Source: Fodinibius sp. Rm-B-1B1-1
Lineage (GTDB): Bacteria; Bacteroidota; Rhodothermia; Balneolales; Balneolaceae
Direction of reading: 5' to 3'
Length of the DNA stretch: 64,000 nucleotides
Assembly (NCBI RefSeq): GCF_038594945.1
Contig: NZ_JBCFYD010000002.1
Location: 1,116,001 to 1,180,000 of the forward strand
The translations under genes and the position numbers were made by a program. Below the pieces are notes generated by a model, which worked only from the letters and a program-made list of their open reading frames with translations, had not been told where the DNA came from and made no database searches. This document shows, piece by piece, positions 30,017-38,926 of the stretch. Position 1 is the stretch's first letter, and every line of letters starts with the position of its first letter.

Positions 30017-30760
30017 ATGGATCAAGAAACTTCCCACAAATTAGCGGTGCTCGTCGATGCCGATAACGCTCAACCTGCCATTGTTGAGGGACTTTTAGCT
30101 GAAATTGCCAAATATGGTACAGCGAATGTTAAACGCATTTACGGCGACTGGACTTCCACCAAACTCCGCGGCTGGAAAGAACACCTCCTCGATCACTCCA
30201 TTCAGCCCATACAACAATTTGGCTACACCACTGGCAAAAATGCCACCGACAGCGCCATGATTATTGATGCTATGGATCTGCTATACACTGGCCAGTTTGA
30301 TGGCTTCTGCATTGTATCAAGCGATAGTGATTTTACTAAGCTGGCTGCCCGTATTCGTGAAGAAGGACTTGTTGTATACGGATTTGGCGAACAGAAAACG
30401 CCTGATCCTTTTGTAGCGGCTTGTGATAAGTTTATCTATACCGAAGTGCTGCGAAGTGAGGAAGAAACTACCGAAGAATCCTCTATCCACCGTATGAGTA
30501 CCAACGAACTAAAACAAGATACGAAGCTCGTTAATTTGATGCGGAATGCCATTGAAGCTTCTTCTGATGAAAGTGGCTGGGCACATCTGGGCCAAGCAGG
30601 CAGTTATATCGCCAAACAGTCTCCCGAATTTGATCCACGTAATTATGGATACCGTAAGCTAAGCAACCTTGTGAAAGCTATAAATCTCTTTCAGATTGAA
30701 GAACGCTCAACAGGTGAAGGGCAATCGAAAGCGGTATATATTAAAGATAAGCGAAAGTAG
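30017..30760 (+). CDS. NYN-domain (LabA/DUF88-like) putative ribonuclease with OST-HTH domain
   Basis: 247 residues. The N-terminal NYN domain (about 8-135) is a PIN-like nuclease fold; its acidic residues D14/D16 (VDADN), D78, D84 and D103/D105 (SSDSDFTKLA) would hold the metal. The C-terminal part (about 165-240, KLVNLMRNAIEASSDESGWA ... NYGYRKLSNLVKAINLFQI) matches an OST-HTH/LOTUS RNA-binding domain. Such proteins are thought to act on RNA; no specific target is known from sequence. It is transcribed away from pstS and looks monocistronic. Confidence 0.88.
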   Translation: MDQETSHKLAVLVDADNAQPAIVEGLLAEIAKYGTANVKRIYGDWTSTKLRGWKEHLLDHSIQPIQQFGYTTGKNATDSAMIIDAMDLLYTGQFDGFCIVSSDSDFTKLAARIREEGLVVYGFGEQKTPDPFVAACDKFIYTEVLRSEEETTEESSIHRMSTNELKQDTKLVNLMRNAIEASSDESGWAHLGQAGSYIAKQSPEFDPRNYGYRKLSNLVKAINLFQIEERSTGEGQSKAVYIKDKRK

Positions 30761-30804
30761 GATTATTTACTTCAACGTTTTCTTCCCCTCCTAATTCAAG
30801 TTTA

Positions 30805-31005
30805 TAACTTTGAAAATTAGTAGCATCAACATGGGTGGATCAATTTCTCTCCCAACGCTTTTAATAAAATTCTAAAAAAATTGTAAGGATTACCCACTTC
30901 GATGGTCTTACTAACAGTTGGGGGAATCCCCAATATGATTGGGACTAGATAATAAATAAGGCCATAAATGAATCCTGTTCGGTTAAATGCCGAGCAGGAT
31001 TTTTT
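30805..31005 (+). ncRNA. Candidate structured small RNA with own promoter element and terminator
   Basis: The gap after the NYN gene has no reading frame but is structured. TAACTTTG at 30805-30812 matches the Bacteroidota -7 element TAnnTTTG, so RNA would begin near 30819. Three hairpins follow: GTAAG/CTTAC (30884-30912, with inner ACC/GGT pairing), TTGGGG/CCCCAA with a 4-nt loop (30919-30934), and the terminator. I do not recognise it as tmRNA, 6S, SRP or RNase P RNA. It could also be a riboswitch-free 3' trailer of the NYN message. Confidence 0.35.
30972..31005 (+). terminator. Intrinsic terminator
   Basis: Arms ATCCTGTTCGG and CCGAGCAGGAT pair with one mismatch around a 7-nt loop and are followed by a run of T. 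It ends the NYN gene or candidate RNA transcript and faces the convergent ftsX unit. Confidence 0.8.
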
Positions 31006-31053
31006 ATTGATCTGCAGCAGTTAACTGAATCCAAACCACCTACTTTCTATTCT

Positions 31054-31938
31054 CTACTCTGAAATAGAAGTTTCTTTAATAAACTTCCGCGCAGCCCACT
31101 GGCTGCCCCAAAAACCCATAAACACTGCCAGCAACAACATCGCTCCGCAAAGGTAATACCAGCGACCAAATGGCCATTCAAGTATTCCCAACTGGGGTAT
31201 ATATTCGGGTAGAATATAATGGAATGCGCCAAACATTACTCCCACAGCAAGCAAGCCTGCAATAAGCCCCTGCAAAACGCCTTCTACAACAAAGGGTCGA
31301 CGAATAAATCCATTGGTCGCTCCTACCAATTTCATTGCTTTAATAAGATCACGTTTGGCATAGATCGTCAACCGAATTGTGTTAAAAACCAAAATCATCG
31401 AGGCAAGCAAAATTAAAACGCCCAAACCACCACCAACCATTGCTGCTGTCTCAAAGTTTGATTCTATACGTTTGAGCAATTGCTGATTAAACTGTACCTC
31501 ATCCACACCGCGATATTCCTGAATTTCACCAACCAGCGAATCCACTTGCGATACATCAGCATCGGGATCGATATTGAGCTTAAAGGAAGCAGGCAAAAAT
31601 TTTAGATCAGCTAATGAACTCCCCGCCGCGCCAAATTCATTTTCAAAAATTGCCGCAGCACTGTCTTTCGAAATGTAGGTAACCTCCTGAACCAGTTGTT
31701 GCTGTTCAAACTCCCGAGACAGTTCATTGGTAGTACGATCATCAAGATCTACCAAAAAAACCTCTACATCAATCGACTGTTTAAGCGATTGGGCAACCTC
31801 ATAGCCATTGTATCCCAATCGAGCCAACAATCCCAACAGCAAAACTGCAATGAACAGTGAGAACATGGATGTAAATGCTGCCAGACGTGCACGACTTATT
31901 CCGGCAATACCTTCTTTAACTACATAACCTAAACTCAT
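31054..31938 (-). CDS. ftsX: FtsX, cell-division ABC transporter-like permease
   Basis: 294 residues: one N-terminal membrane helix (about 20-45), a periplasmic domain (about 50-165, with FEQQQLVQEVTYISKDSAAA and FKLNIDPDADVSQVDSL), then three helices of the FtsX permease domain including LTIYAKRDLIKAMKLVGATN. With FtsE it activates peptidoglycan hydrolases at the septum. No ftsE is adjacent, which is common in Bacteroidota. It lies 15 bp after the upstream barrel gene, in a cinA-barrel-ftsX unit. Confidence 0.9.
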   Translation of the reverse strand: MSLGYVVKEGIAGISRARLAAFTSMFSLFIAVLLLGLLARLGYNGYEVAQSLKQSIDVEVFLVDLDDRTTNELSREFEQQQLVQEVTYISKDSAAAIFENEFGAAGSSLADLKFLPASFKLNIDPDADVSQVDSLVGEIQEYRGVDEVQFNQQLLKRIESNFETAAMVGGGLGVLILLASMILVFNTIRLTIYAKRDLIKAMKLVGATNGFIRRPFVVEGVLQGLIAGLLAVGVMFGAFHYILPEYIPQLGILEWPFGRWYYLCGAMLLLAVFMGFWGSQWAARKFIKETSISE

Positions 31939-31953
31939 GCTGTAAAGTCAATT

Positions 31954-34026
31954 TTAATTTCTAAAAAGTGCCCGTACGCTAAAAATAAATCGCCGTTGCG
32001 ACATGGGATATTGAGCAGTCTCAAAGTAGCCGAGTTGACTAACATCGTCAAGCACATTTTCCCATCGCAAAATAAACATAATTGACCGCACCCGTGCCGA
32101 TATATCTACATCTAATCGATTATACATCGGCAACTGCTGATCAGCACTCAGCGGTTGCCAAAAATTTAATGTAGGATTATAGTGATCGGCCTGGTACCGA
32201 AATGGCGACGCCATCCCGGAAACACCCGCTTTTACATACGTAGCACGATCAAAAAGATAGCCCTTCCAATACGCACTACCTTTTAACCACAAACGTTCCT
32301 GTGGCTGCATAGGAATAGTTCCCGTCGGCGAAAGATAACTGTCTGCAAAGCGATGGAAAATCGTTGATCCTTCAAATTCAAAATGGGTCAAATTCCATTC
32401 GAAAAAGGCCGTAGCCGACTGCGAGGCATAGCTATCAACATTTGCAAACAAACTATCCGACATCATAATGCCATCGGTAATATCTTTATGCTGCCCGCGA
32501 ACGCCAATTTTAGTATCAGGAGTAATATGATATTTAAGCTCCCCGCGAACCTCCTGCACTTTTTCATTTTGTAAGTCTGGGTTACCATTTAAATTCTGGG
32601 AATCCCAATACAGCTGTTGCGGCGTAGGCATTACCGATCCCGATGAGAGTCCGGCTGAAAGCAGAAAATCGCCTATAAACATTTCTCCTTCCCCATTCAG
32701 CAAATAAGACTGAAACCCATCGCTTCTAATTTGAAATTCAGCATCGCCAATCAGGCTTAAAAATGGAATCACATCAATACTCAAGCTACCATCAACCCTG
32801 GCTGTGCCCCAGTTATCAGCGAAGAAACTTCGTTGTGTGGGCGTATTGTTTAAAAAGTACTGGCCATTAGCTCCCCCTTCCAACTCCAGCCCGCCCCACT
32901 GCCACCATTTACGAATATTTGCACCATACGATGATAAGCTATACCCGGTGGTGTCGTTTGTTACATCTATCAAGCGTTCATTGGCTTTACGAAATAATCC
33001 CACCCGGAAGTGATCGTTGGTTTCCGTTGAATCAGCCTTGCGTTGATAGTAGTTCAAAGCCAATATACTGGTGCTCTTCTCAGAAACTGCAGATGGTTGA
33101 TTAGGAGAGGTCGTATAACGATCAAAGTTGTAGGCAAAATGGTTGGGAATGTTGTATCCAAATGGTAGACTCACATCATCACTATTAGTAACGTAGTTTA
33201 ATTTCAAATACTGGTTGTTCCCCAAATGATGACTGGCTTTGGCATAAATTTGTCGACCGGTAGTTTGAGAATTATCATATTCACCCCCTGTGCGTCGATC
33301 CCAATAGCTCAGTTCAATATTAGTACGCTGGGACAAATTATGGCTCACTTCAAACTCAAGGTTGCGATGGTTAAACTTACTTTCGCTGTATATTAACCTC
33401 GACAGTGGCTTATTGATGTAATATTGGTGATTAAAATACCGAGATCGATGGATTGTACCCACATCACGCTCATAAAACGCCGAAACCTTACTCTGTGGAA
33501 TAATTCCCCAATTTACCGTTCCCGAAACCGGGTCATTAAGTGAAATATCCTCCCAATATAACTGCTGATAACGCGGCTCATGCGCATTACGCTGCACGGC
33601 ATTCGATCGGTAGCTGGTCCCCAGCCGATAACTTATAATCCCGGGTTCACGATTTAGTTTATACGTCCAGTCCGGCCAGTTTTGCCATCGCAAGGTACTA
33701 TCAGTTGCTGCCTTTTTAGCTCCCGTTGGCGCACGAAAGTCCCATGGTTGTATCTCCACAAGCTGTTCCTTCTCTTCTCCTATCTCTATAGTATCGTTGG
33801 CAGCAGAAAAGGTGGGTGGAAATAAAAATAGGGTATCCGTAGCGGTTGTACTAAGAGCTACTGTATCAGCAGGAAAGGTGTACTCTGGACTAAATAAAAA
33901 AAGCGTGTCAATGACTGTCGAATCCAAGGCTACCGAATCTACAGCTGTGGTATCCACCTGCGCCATACCCACTGAGGAAAACCCCAGCAGCAAACAAATA
34001 AGATATGTAATACGTAATGATTTCAA
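31954..34026 (-). CDS. Outer-membrane beta-barrel with TonB-plug-like segment, unknown function
   Basis: 690 residues with a signal peptide (to about 22, VGMAQ). Residues 25-80 are low in complexity and carry two copies of a DTLFLFxP element (about 40-55 and 64-79). A segment near residue 145 (QQLYWEDISLNDPVSGTVNW) resembles the plug of TonB-dependent receptors, but the protein is short and has no carboxypeptidase-like domain. The remainder is beta-barrel strands ending FSVRALFRN. Similar putative porins occur in Balneolota and relatives. It overlaps cinA by 4 bp, so it is translationally coupled. Substrate unknown. Confidence 0.7.
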   Translation of the reverse strand: MKSLRITYLICLLLGFSSVGMAQVDTTAVDSVALDSTVIDTLFLFSPEYTFPADTVALSTTATDTLFLFPPTFSAANDTIEIGEEKEQLVEIQPWDFRAPTGAKKAATDSTLRWQNWPDWTYKLNREPGIISYRLGTSYRSNAVQRNAHEPRYQQLYWEDISLNDPVSGTVNWGIIPQSKVSAFYERDVGTIHRSRYFNHQYYINKPLSRLIYSESKFNHRNLEFEVSHNLSQRTNIELSYWDRRTGGEYDNSQTTGRQIYAKASHHLGNNQYLKLNYVTNSDDVSLPFGYNIPNHFAYNFDRYTTSPNQPSAVSEKSTSILALNYYQRKADSTETNDHFRVGLFRKANERLIDVTNDTTGYSLSSYGANIRKWWQWGGLELEGGANGQYFLNNTPTQRSFFADNWGTARVDGSLSIDVIPFLSLIGDAEFQIRSDGFQSYLLNGEGEMFIGDFLLSAGLSSGSVMPTPQQLYWDSQNLNGNPDLQNEKVQEVRGELKYHITPDTKIGVRGQHKDITDGIMMSDSLFANVDSYASQSATAFFEWNLTHFEFEGSTIFHRFADSYLSPTGTIPMQPQERLWLKGSAYWKGYLFDRATYVKAGVSGMASPFRYQADHYNPTLNFWQPLSADQQLPMYNRLDVDISARVRSIMFILRWENVLDDVSQLGYFETAQYPMSQRRFIFSVRALFRN

Positions 34027-35309
34027 GCAGACTGTTTTTTAAATCCGTATGGCATTTCATCTATTCCCAAAATGGAGCGGCGGACTATCTCTAAGGCAAC
34101 GGCCGACGAGCGTTCTTTATTGATGAGTCGATCATTGGTAAATCGTGCCCTGATTGCAAAATGTTCTTTACTGCTCCAACATCCAATCCAAACTGTACCG
34201 ACCGGCTTTTCCTTCGTTCCTCCTCCGGGTCCGGCCACCCCCGTTGTGGAGATACCAATATCGGCACCCAAACGCTCAGCTACGCCTTTTGCCATTTGCA
34301 GCGCCACCACTTTACTTACCGCACCCTGGCTCTCTAAATCATCCGATAAAACCCCAAGCTGATTAACTTTGACGCTGTTGGCATACGCAATAAGGCCGCC
34401 CAGCATATATCGACTACTGCCCGGCACGTCGGTTATAGCATTGGCAATATGTCCGCCGGTACAACTCTCAGCGACACTTATTGTGAGCCCTTTTTCAACC
34501 AGCAATTCTCCAACAGATTGCGACAAATTCCAATCCTTGCCCTCTCCAATAATGTATTTACCAGCCTTCTTCTTGATGTGACTAATGACTATACCAATAC
34601 GGTCATCAATCTCCTTATCGGATCGACCGAAGGCACTTATACGGATACGCGTACCCTGTGTACTTGGTAGATAGGCTACACTTACATGGTCAGGCAGGAC
34701 GTCATCCAGCGAACCAATAATCTCATCACTAAGTGTACTTTCACCAATGCCAGCCGTAGTAATATAATGAGAGCGGCGAAACTCCGTTTCTCCATTAATC
34801 TTGCGAATCCTGGGCAACACTTTTTCATTCACCAGATGCTTCATTTCGTGGGGTACCCCCGGCAGTACCGCCAGCTTTACCCCATCCCTATCGAACCACA
34901 TGCCTGGTGCTGTACCCTGCGTATTAAAAAATACCTCACAGCAATCCGGCACTTCGGCCTGATGGTAATTCGACTGACTAAAAGGGATATTACGCTTTTT
35001 AAATACTTTTTTAATGAATTTGAGTACCGATTCATCCAAAACAAGCTCACAATCAAAAAGTTCGGTTACAGCCTGCTTGGTGATATCATCATGAGTAGGC
35101 CCCAATCCCCCAGTTGTGATGACCAGATCGGAAGCGGAAAGCGATTCTTCAAGCACTTCTTTCATGATCTGCAAATCATCCCCAATGGTATAAACATGCG
35201 TCACCTCAATACCGGCCTCGGTAAGCACATCGCCTAACCAGCTGGCATTCGTATTTACGGTATCGCCAATCAGCAGTTCGTTACCTATGCTGACAATTCT
35301 ACACTGCAT
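34023..35309 (-). CDS. cinA: CinA-family protein (ADP-ribose pyrophosphatase / NMN amidase)
   Basis: 428 residues, two domains. The N-terminal MoCF-like domain (about 1-170) has GNELLIGDTVNTNASWLGD and TTGGLGPTHDDITKQAV. The C-terminal PncC domain (about 270-420) has SVAESCTGGHIANAITDVPG and TGVAGPGGGTKEKPVGTVW. The family recycles pyridine nucleotides, deamidating NMN and cleaving ADP-ribose. First gene of a unit with the barrel protein and ftsX; divergent from pgsA. Confidence 0.95.
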   Translation of the reverse strand: MQCRIVSIGNELLIGDTVNTNASWLGDVLTEAGIEVTHVYTIGDDLQIMKEVLEESLSASDLVITTGGLGPTHDDITKQAVTELFDCELVLDESVLKFIKKVFKKRNIPFSQSNYHQAEVPDCCEVFFNTQGTAPGMWFDRDGVKLAVLPGVPHEMKHLVNEKVLPRIRKINGETEFRRSHYITTAGIGESTLSDEIIGSLDDVLPDHVSVAYLPSTQGTRIRISAFGRSDKEIDDRIGIVISHIKKKAGKYIIGEGKDWNLSQSVGELLVEKGLTISVAESCTGGHIANAITDVPGSSRYMLGGLIAYANSVKVNQLGVLSDDLESQGAVSKVVALQMAKGVAERLGADIGISTTGVAGPGGGTKEKPVGTVWIGCWSSKEHFAIRARFTNDRLINKERSSAVALEIVRRSILGIDEMPYGFKKQSA

Positions 35310-35434
35310 GTATCAAAAGGTTTAAGGAATTCATAAAACGCTGATCAAAATATTAAACAATCACCCCTTTTCGAAGCAAATAATTGCTCTACAAAAAAGA
35401 TTTAATTCTCTATAACAATTACTATCTTTGGGCC

Positions 35435-36046
35435 GTGCGTCGAATACCCAACATACTGAGCACCATCCGGATAATTTTAGCTCCTATCTTTTTGATCCTG
35501 TATGTTCAGGACGAAGTAGTGTGGCGTGCTCTTAGTGTAGGTATTTTTGCCGTTGCTGTAGTCACCGATTTTTTTGATGGATATATTGCGCGACTATATG
35601 GTGTAGAAAGCGATTACGGGGTTTTCTTAGACCCACTGGCTGATAAATTTTTAACTTTTGCAGGTTTTATCTGTTTGCCCTTTATTGATGCCGGACAATT
35701 TCCATGGTGGGCTATAGGGGTTATCGTCTTTAGGGATATTTTAGTTACAGGGATGCGTATGCTGGCTGACTACCGTAACATCACTATGGATACCCGACTT
35801 ACAGCCAAAGTAAAAACCCTGAGCCAGATGTTCTTTTTGTATCTGGTATTAATGGTAGGTGTTTTTATCGAAACGGATGTCTGGCTTAGTGCCTACTGCA
35901 TTCAGCTATTAGAGTCCGGGCTTTTAGGATGGGCCATGATCGCCATCGTTATTATCACCGTATACTCAGGATTAGAATACATTTATATAAATAAAAATAT
36001 TTTTTCAATACACAGTGATGCCAAAACTAAAACCGATACTCGGTAG
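35435..36046 (+). CDS. pgsA: PgsA, CDP-diacylglycerol-glycerol-3-phosphate phosphatidyltransferase
   Basis: Makes phosphatidylglycerophosphate in the inner membrane. GTG at 35435 gives the usual start VRRIPNILSTIRIILAP; a longer frame from TTG at 35384 adds 17 residues not typical of the family. The CDP-alcohol phosphotransferase motif is complete: DFFDGYIARLYGVESDYG then FLDPLADK. Several membrane helices follow. TATCTTTG, a match to the Bacteroidota -7 element, lies at 35423-35430, so transcription could begin nearly at the GTG. The end overlaps pgpA by 29 bp, coupling two successive steps of the pathway. Confidence 0.92.
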   Translation: MRRIPNILSTIRIILAPIFLILYVQDEVVWRALSVGIFAVAVVTDFFDGYIARLYGVESDYGVFLDPLADKFLTFAGFICLPFIDAGQFPWWAIGVIVFRDILVTGMRMLADYRNITMDTRLTAKVKTLSQMFFLYLVLMVGVFIETDVWLSAYCIQLLESGLLGWAMIAIVIITVYSGLEYIYINKNIFSIHSDAKTKTDTR

Positions 36047-36491
36047 TTGTTTCTATGCGGGATTTTTGCCCAATGCCCCCGGCACATGGGGTAGCTTCTT
36101 TGCGCTATTTCCTATTTACTTTATGGGGACGTATAGTCCTGTTATAGGAATGGCTTTACTAACTGTACTCTTTTCATTTTTGACCGTATGGGTATCAGAG
36201 GCATGCGAAGAAGCATGGGGCGGCGACCCTTCTCCCCTGGTGATGGATGAGTTTGCTGGCCAGGCTATGGCATTTGTTGCTATCTCATTTACAGGAGAAC
36301 TGACATACGATTTATCGCTCCTGCTTGTTGGTTTTATCTTCTTTCGTTTTTTTGATATTCAAAAACCACTGGGGGTCAACAAGCTGCAAAGCGTACCAGG
36401 TGGCTGGGGCATTTTGTTAGATGATCTCCTGGCAGGCGTATATGCCTTTATCTGTATGCATGGATTACTTTTTATTTTAGATATCATCTAA
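36018..36491 (+). CDS. pgpA: PgpA, phosphatidylglycerophosphatase A
   Basis: 157 residues from ATG 36018 (a GTG directly before it is the alternative). Dephosphorylates the product of PgsA to phosphatidylglycerol. Motifs: GFLPNAPGTWGSFFAL, DPSPLVMDEFAGQ (acidic metal site) and FRFFDIQKPLGVNKLQSVPGG as two shorter parts of the family pattern. Four membrane segments. Overlaps pgsA, so enzyme pair is translated together. Confidence 0.93.
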   Translation: MPKLKPILGSCFYAGFLPNAPGTWGSFFALFPIYFMGTYSPVIGMALLTVLFSFLTVWVSEACEEAWGGDPSPLVMDEFAGQAMAFVAISFTGELTYDLSLLLVGFIFFRFFDIQKPLGVNKLQSVPGGWGILLDDLLAGVYAFICMHGLLFILDII

Positions 36492-36578
36492 TCATAATAT
36501 TTGGATTCTAACACCTTAATAAAATTGCACTATCATCAGTGAGTATTTGATCACAAAATAAACTGAAAAGAATTGGAT

Positions 36579-37220
36579 ATGATTATTGATCAACAATTTT
36601 CAAAAGAAATTGCACTCGATTTACTTAAGATTAACGCGGTTATCCTCCGCCCCAACGATCCATTTACGTGGTCTTCGGGTTGGAATTCCCCTATCTATTG
36701 TGATAACCGGCTGACGATGCGTTATCCAAAAATACGTAAGAAGATTGCGAAAAAGTTCGTTGAATTTATAAACGAAAAATATTCTGACGTTGATGTCATT
36801 ACGGGTACCGCCACTGCAGGTATCCCCCACGCGGCTTGGGTAGCCGAAAATATGGATAAACCAATGTCATATGTCCGTGCCAAAGCAAAAGCTTACGGGC
36901 TGGGTAACCAGATTGAAGGTGGCATCCAAAAAGGCGAAACCACGGTAATTATTGAAGACCTTATTTCTACCGGCGGGTCGGCTATTTCAGTAGTCGAAGC
37001 CCTGCAGTTTATCAGCGCCGAAATTGAAGCCGTGCTAAGCATTTTCACCTATGGATTTGATAAAGCGACCAAACGATTTAAGGATGCGGGCGTACCTATG
37101 TTTACCCTTACCGACTATTCTACGCTTATTGATGTAGCCAGCGAACACGATTACGTGAATAAATCTGATCTGGAGACATTGGCCGAATGGCGTAAAACTC
37201 CCGACACCTGGCCAAATTAA
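36579..37220 (+). CDS. pyrE: PyrE, orotate phosphoribosyltransferase
   Basis: About 213 residues from ATG 36579; a TTG two codons earlier is the alternative. Converts orotate and PRPP to OMP in pyrimidine synthesis. PRPP-binding motif VIIEDLISTGGSA, substrate segment FTWSSGWNSPIYCDNR and TGTATAGIPHAAWVAE are all present. No other pyr gene nearby. A strong hairpin follows at 37246. Confidence 0.95.
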   Translation: MIIDQQFSKEIALDLLKINAVILRPNDPFTWSSGWNSPIYCDNRLTMRYPKIRKKIAKKFVEFINEKYSDVDVITGTATAGIPHAAWVAENMDKPMSYVRAKAKAYGLGNQIEGGIQKGETTVIIEDLISTGGSAISVVEALQFISAEIEAVLSIFTYGFDKATKRFKDAGVPMFTLTDYSTLIDVASEHDYVNKSDLETLAEWRKTPDTWPN

Positions 37221-37245
37221 ATCTATACTTTTTCAAGTGCTTTTA

Positions 37246-37276
37246 TCTGGTTGCAACGTTTATCGTTGTAACCAGA
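37246..37276 (+). terminator. 13-bp hairpin after pyrE
   Basis: TCTGGTTGCAACG and CGTTGTAACCAGA pair over 13 positions (one G-U) around a 5-nt loop. No long T run follows, so termination may be factor-assisted, or the stem protects the message 3' end. Confidence 0.55.
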
Positions 37277-37424
37277 CCTGCATTTTGAAATTCTTAATAT
37301 CGTCATAAGATAAACCTTTGGCTCTTTATACCCTGTTACCAACCTAAAACAACAGCTTCATAAAGAGCTAAACTCTCCTTATATTCACCAGTCTAATCAA
37401 TTCGTAACAAAACACCGTTCTAAC

Positions 37425-38789
37425 GTGGATCAACGTAACTTTTATATCGAAACGTACGGCTGTCAAATGAACGTTTCTGACACCGAAATTGTCAACTCCA
37501 TTTTGATGGAAGAAGGCATGCAGCCGGTCAACGAACCTGACGATGCTGAAGTTGTTTTTATTAACACTTGTTCGATCCGGGAAAATGCCGAAGAACGCGT
37601 TTGGAATCGCCTTAAAGAGTTTAAAGCACTTAAAAGGGAACGAGACAAAGACATGACAGTAGGCGTTCTGGGCTGTATGGCCGAACGTATCCGCGAAAAA
37701 ATTATGGAAAAAGAAGAGCTCGTTGATCTTGTCGTAGGTCCGGATGCCTATCGCGACCTGCCCAAGTTGCTTTCGGATGTCGATGACGGACGCAAAGCTG
37801 TAAATACGATCCTTTCGCTCGAAGAAACCTATGCTGATATCAAGCCGGTGCGCCGAAATGATAATGGGGTGAGTGCTTTTGTTACGATTATGCGTGGCTG
37901 CGATAATATGTGTGCATTTTGCGTGGTTCCCTTTACACGTGGACGAGAACGCAGTCGCAAGGCTGACAGTATTATTGAAGAACTTCAACAGCTTAGCAAT
38001 CAAGGATATAAAGAGGTTACCCTGCTGGGACAAAACGTAAACTCTTACGACGATGGGGAAAATTCTTTTGCCGATCTGATGTACAAGGCCAGCCAGGTTG
38101 ATCCAGAAATGCGCATTCGCTTCTCCTCTCCACATCCCAAAGACTTCCCGGAAGAATTGCTCGAAATTATTGCCGAGCAACCAAACCTCTGTAATTATAT
38201 CCACATTCCAGCTCAATCCGGAAATAACGAGGTGCTCGAACGAATGCGACGTCCGTATACCCGCGAACAATATTTAGAACTGGTTGAAAAAATGCGAGAT
38301 ATCATTCCGGGAGTTACCTTATCGACCGATATTATTACTGGTTTTTGTGGAGAGACCGAAGAAGAGCATGAGGATACGATGTCACTTATGGCCAAGGTGA
38401 AATACGATCTTGCGTATATGTTTGCTTATTCTGAACGCGGACGCACCTTAGCTCAGCGCAAATACGAAGACGATGTGCCGGAAGATGTTAAAAAACGTCG
38501 TCTCTCAGAGATTATTGAACAGCAAATGAATATCCAGGAAGAGCTCAACAAAAAAGAAATTGGCCGACGTCATCTTGTCTTGGTTGAAGGCACCAGTAAG
38601 CGCTCTGATGAGCAACTATGCGGCCGTACCGATACAAATAAAATGGTTGTTTTTGACCGTCAAGATAATCTCGAAAAAGGCGACTATGTTGAAGTGACCA
38701 TTACCGACTGTACCTCTGCAACTTTGATGGGTGATGTTATCAAGAAAAGTAGTATTAAAGAGTATGACCAAGAAACTGTTGCGGCTTAA
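37425..38789 (+). CDS. miaB: MiaB, tRNA-2-methylthio-N6-dimethylallyladenosine synthase
   Basis: 454 residues, starting at GTG. Radical-SAM methylthiotransferase that modifies A37 of tRNAs reading U-starting codons. N-terminal UPF0004 domain with cluster cysteines C13 (YGCQMN), C49 and C84; radical-SAM cysteines C159/C163/C166 in [21 protein letters not shown]-terminal TRAM domain from about 380 ([19 protein letters not shown]). All cluster ligands are present. Followed by a sigma-54 activator and lptE, an order I associate with Bacteroidota and relatives. Confidence 0.96.
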   Translation: MDQRNFYIETYGCQMNVSDTEIVNSILMEEGMQPVNEPDDAEVVFINTCSIRENAEERVWNRLKEFKALKRERDKDMTVGVLGCMAERIREKIMEKEELVDLVVGPDAYRDLPKLLSDVDDGRKAVNTILSLEETYADIKPVRRNDNGVSAFVTIMRGCDNMCAFCVVPFTRGRERSRKADSIIEELQQLSNQGYKEVTLLGQNVNSYDDGENSFADLMYKASQVDPEMRIRFSSPHPKDFPEELLEIIAEQPNLCNYIHIPAQSGNNEVLERMRRPYTREQYLELVEKMRDIIPGVTLSTDIITGFCGETEEEHEDTMSLMAKVKYDLAYMFAYSERGRTLAQRKYEDDVPEDVKKRRLSEIIEQQMNIQEELNKKEIGRRHLVLVEGTSKRSDEQLCGRTDTNKMVVFDRQDNLEKGDYVEVTITDCTSATLMGDVIKKSSIKEYDQETVAA

Positions 38790-38926
38790 TCGTCAATTAT
38801 TACTTAATACGAACCCCTGCTGACCGGACAATTCACATTAATTGTTTATGGATCTAAAGCAGTAATTATTACCTTTATATACATAAAAGAGCTTAATACA
38901 AATTTAGTTTAATCAGCTTCTCCTCT

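Noticed and set aside
34686-35237. 183-codon open frame antisense to cinA
   Set aside because: Opposite a well-conserved domain of CinA; no start signal or known motif.
37368-38270. 300-codon open frame antisense to miaB
   Set aside because: It lies wholly opposite miaB, which has every catalytic cysteine. The antisense product has no recognisable domain and arises from codon bias.
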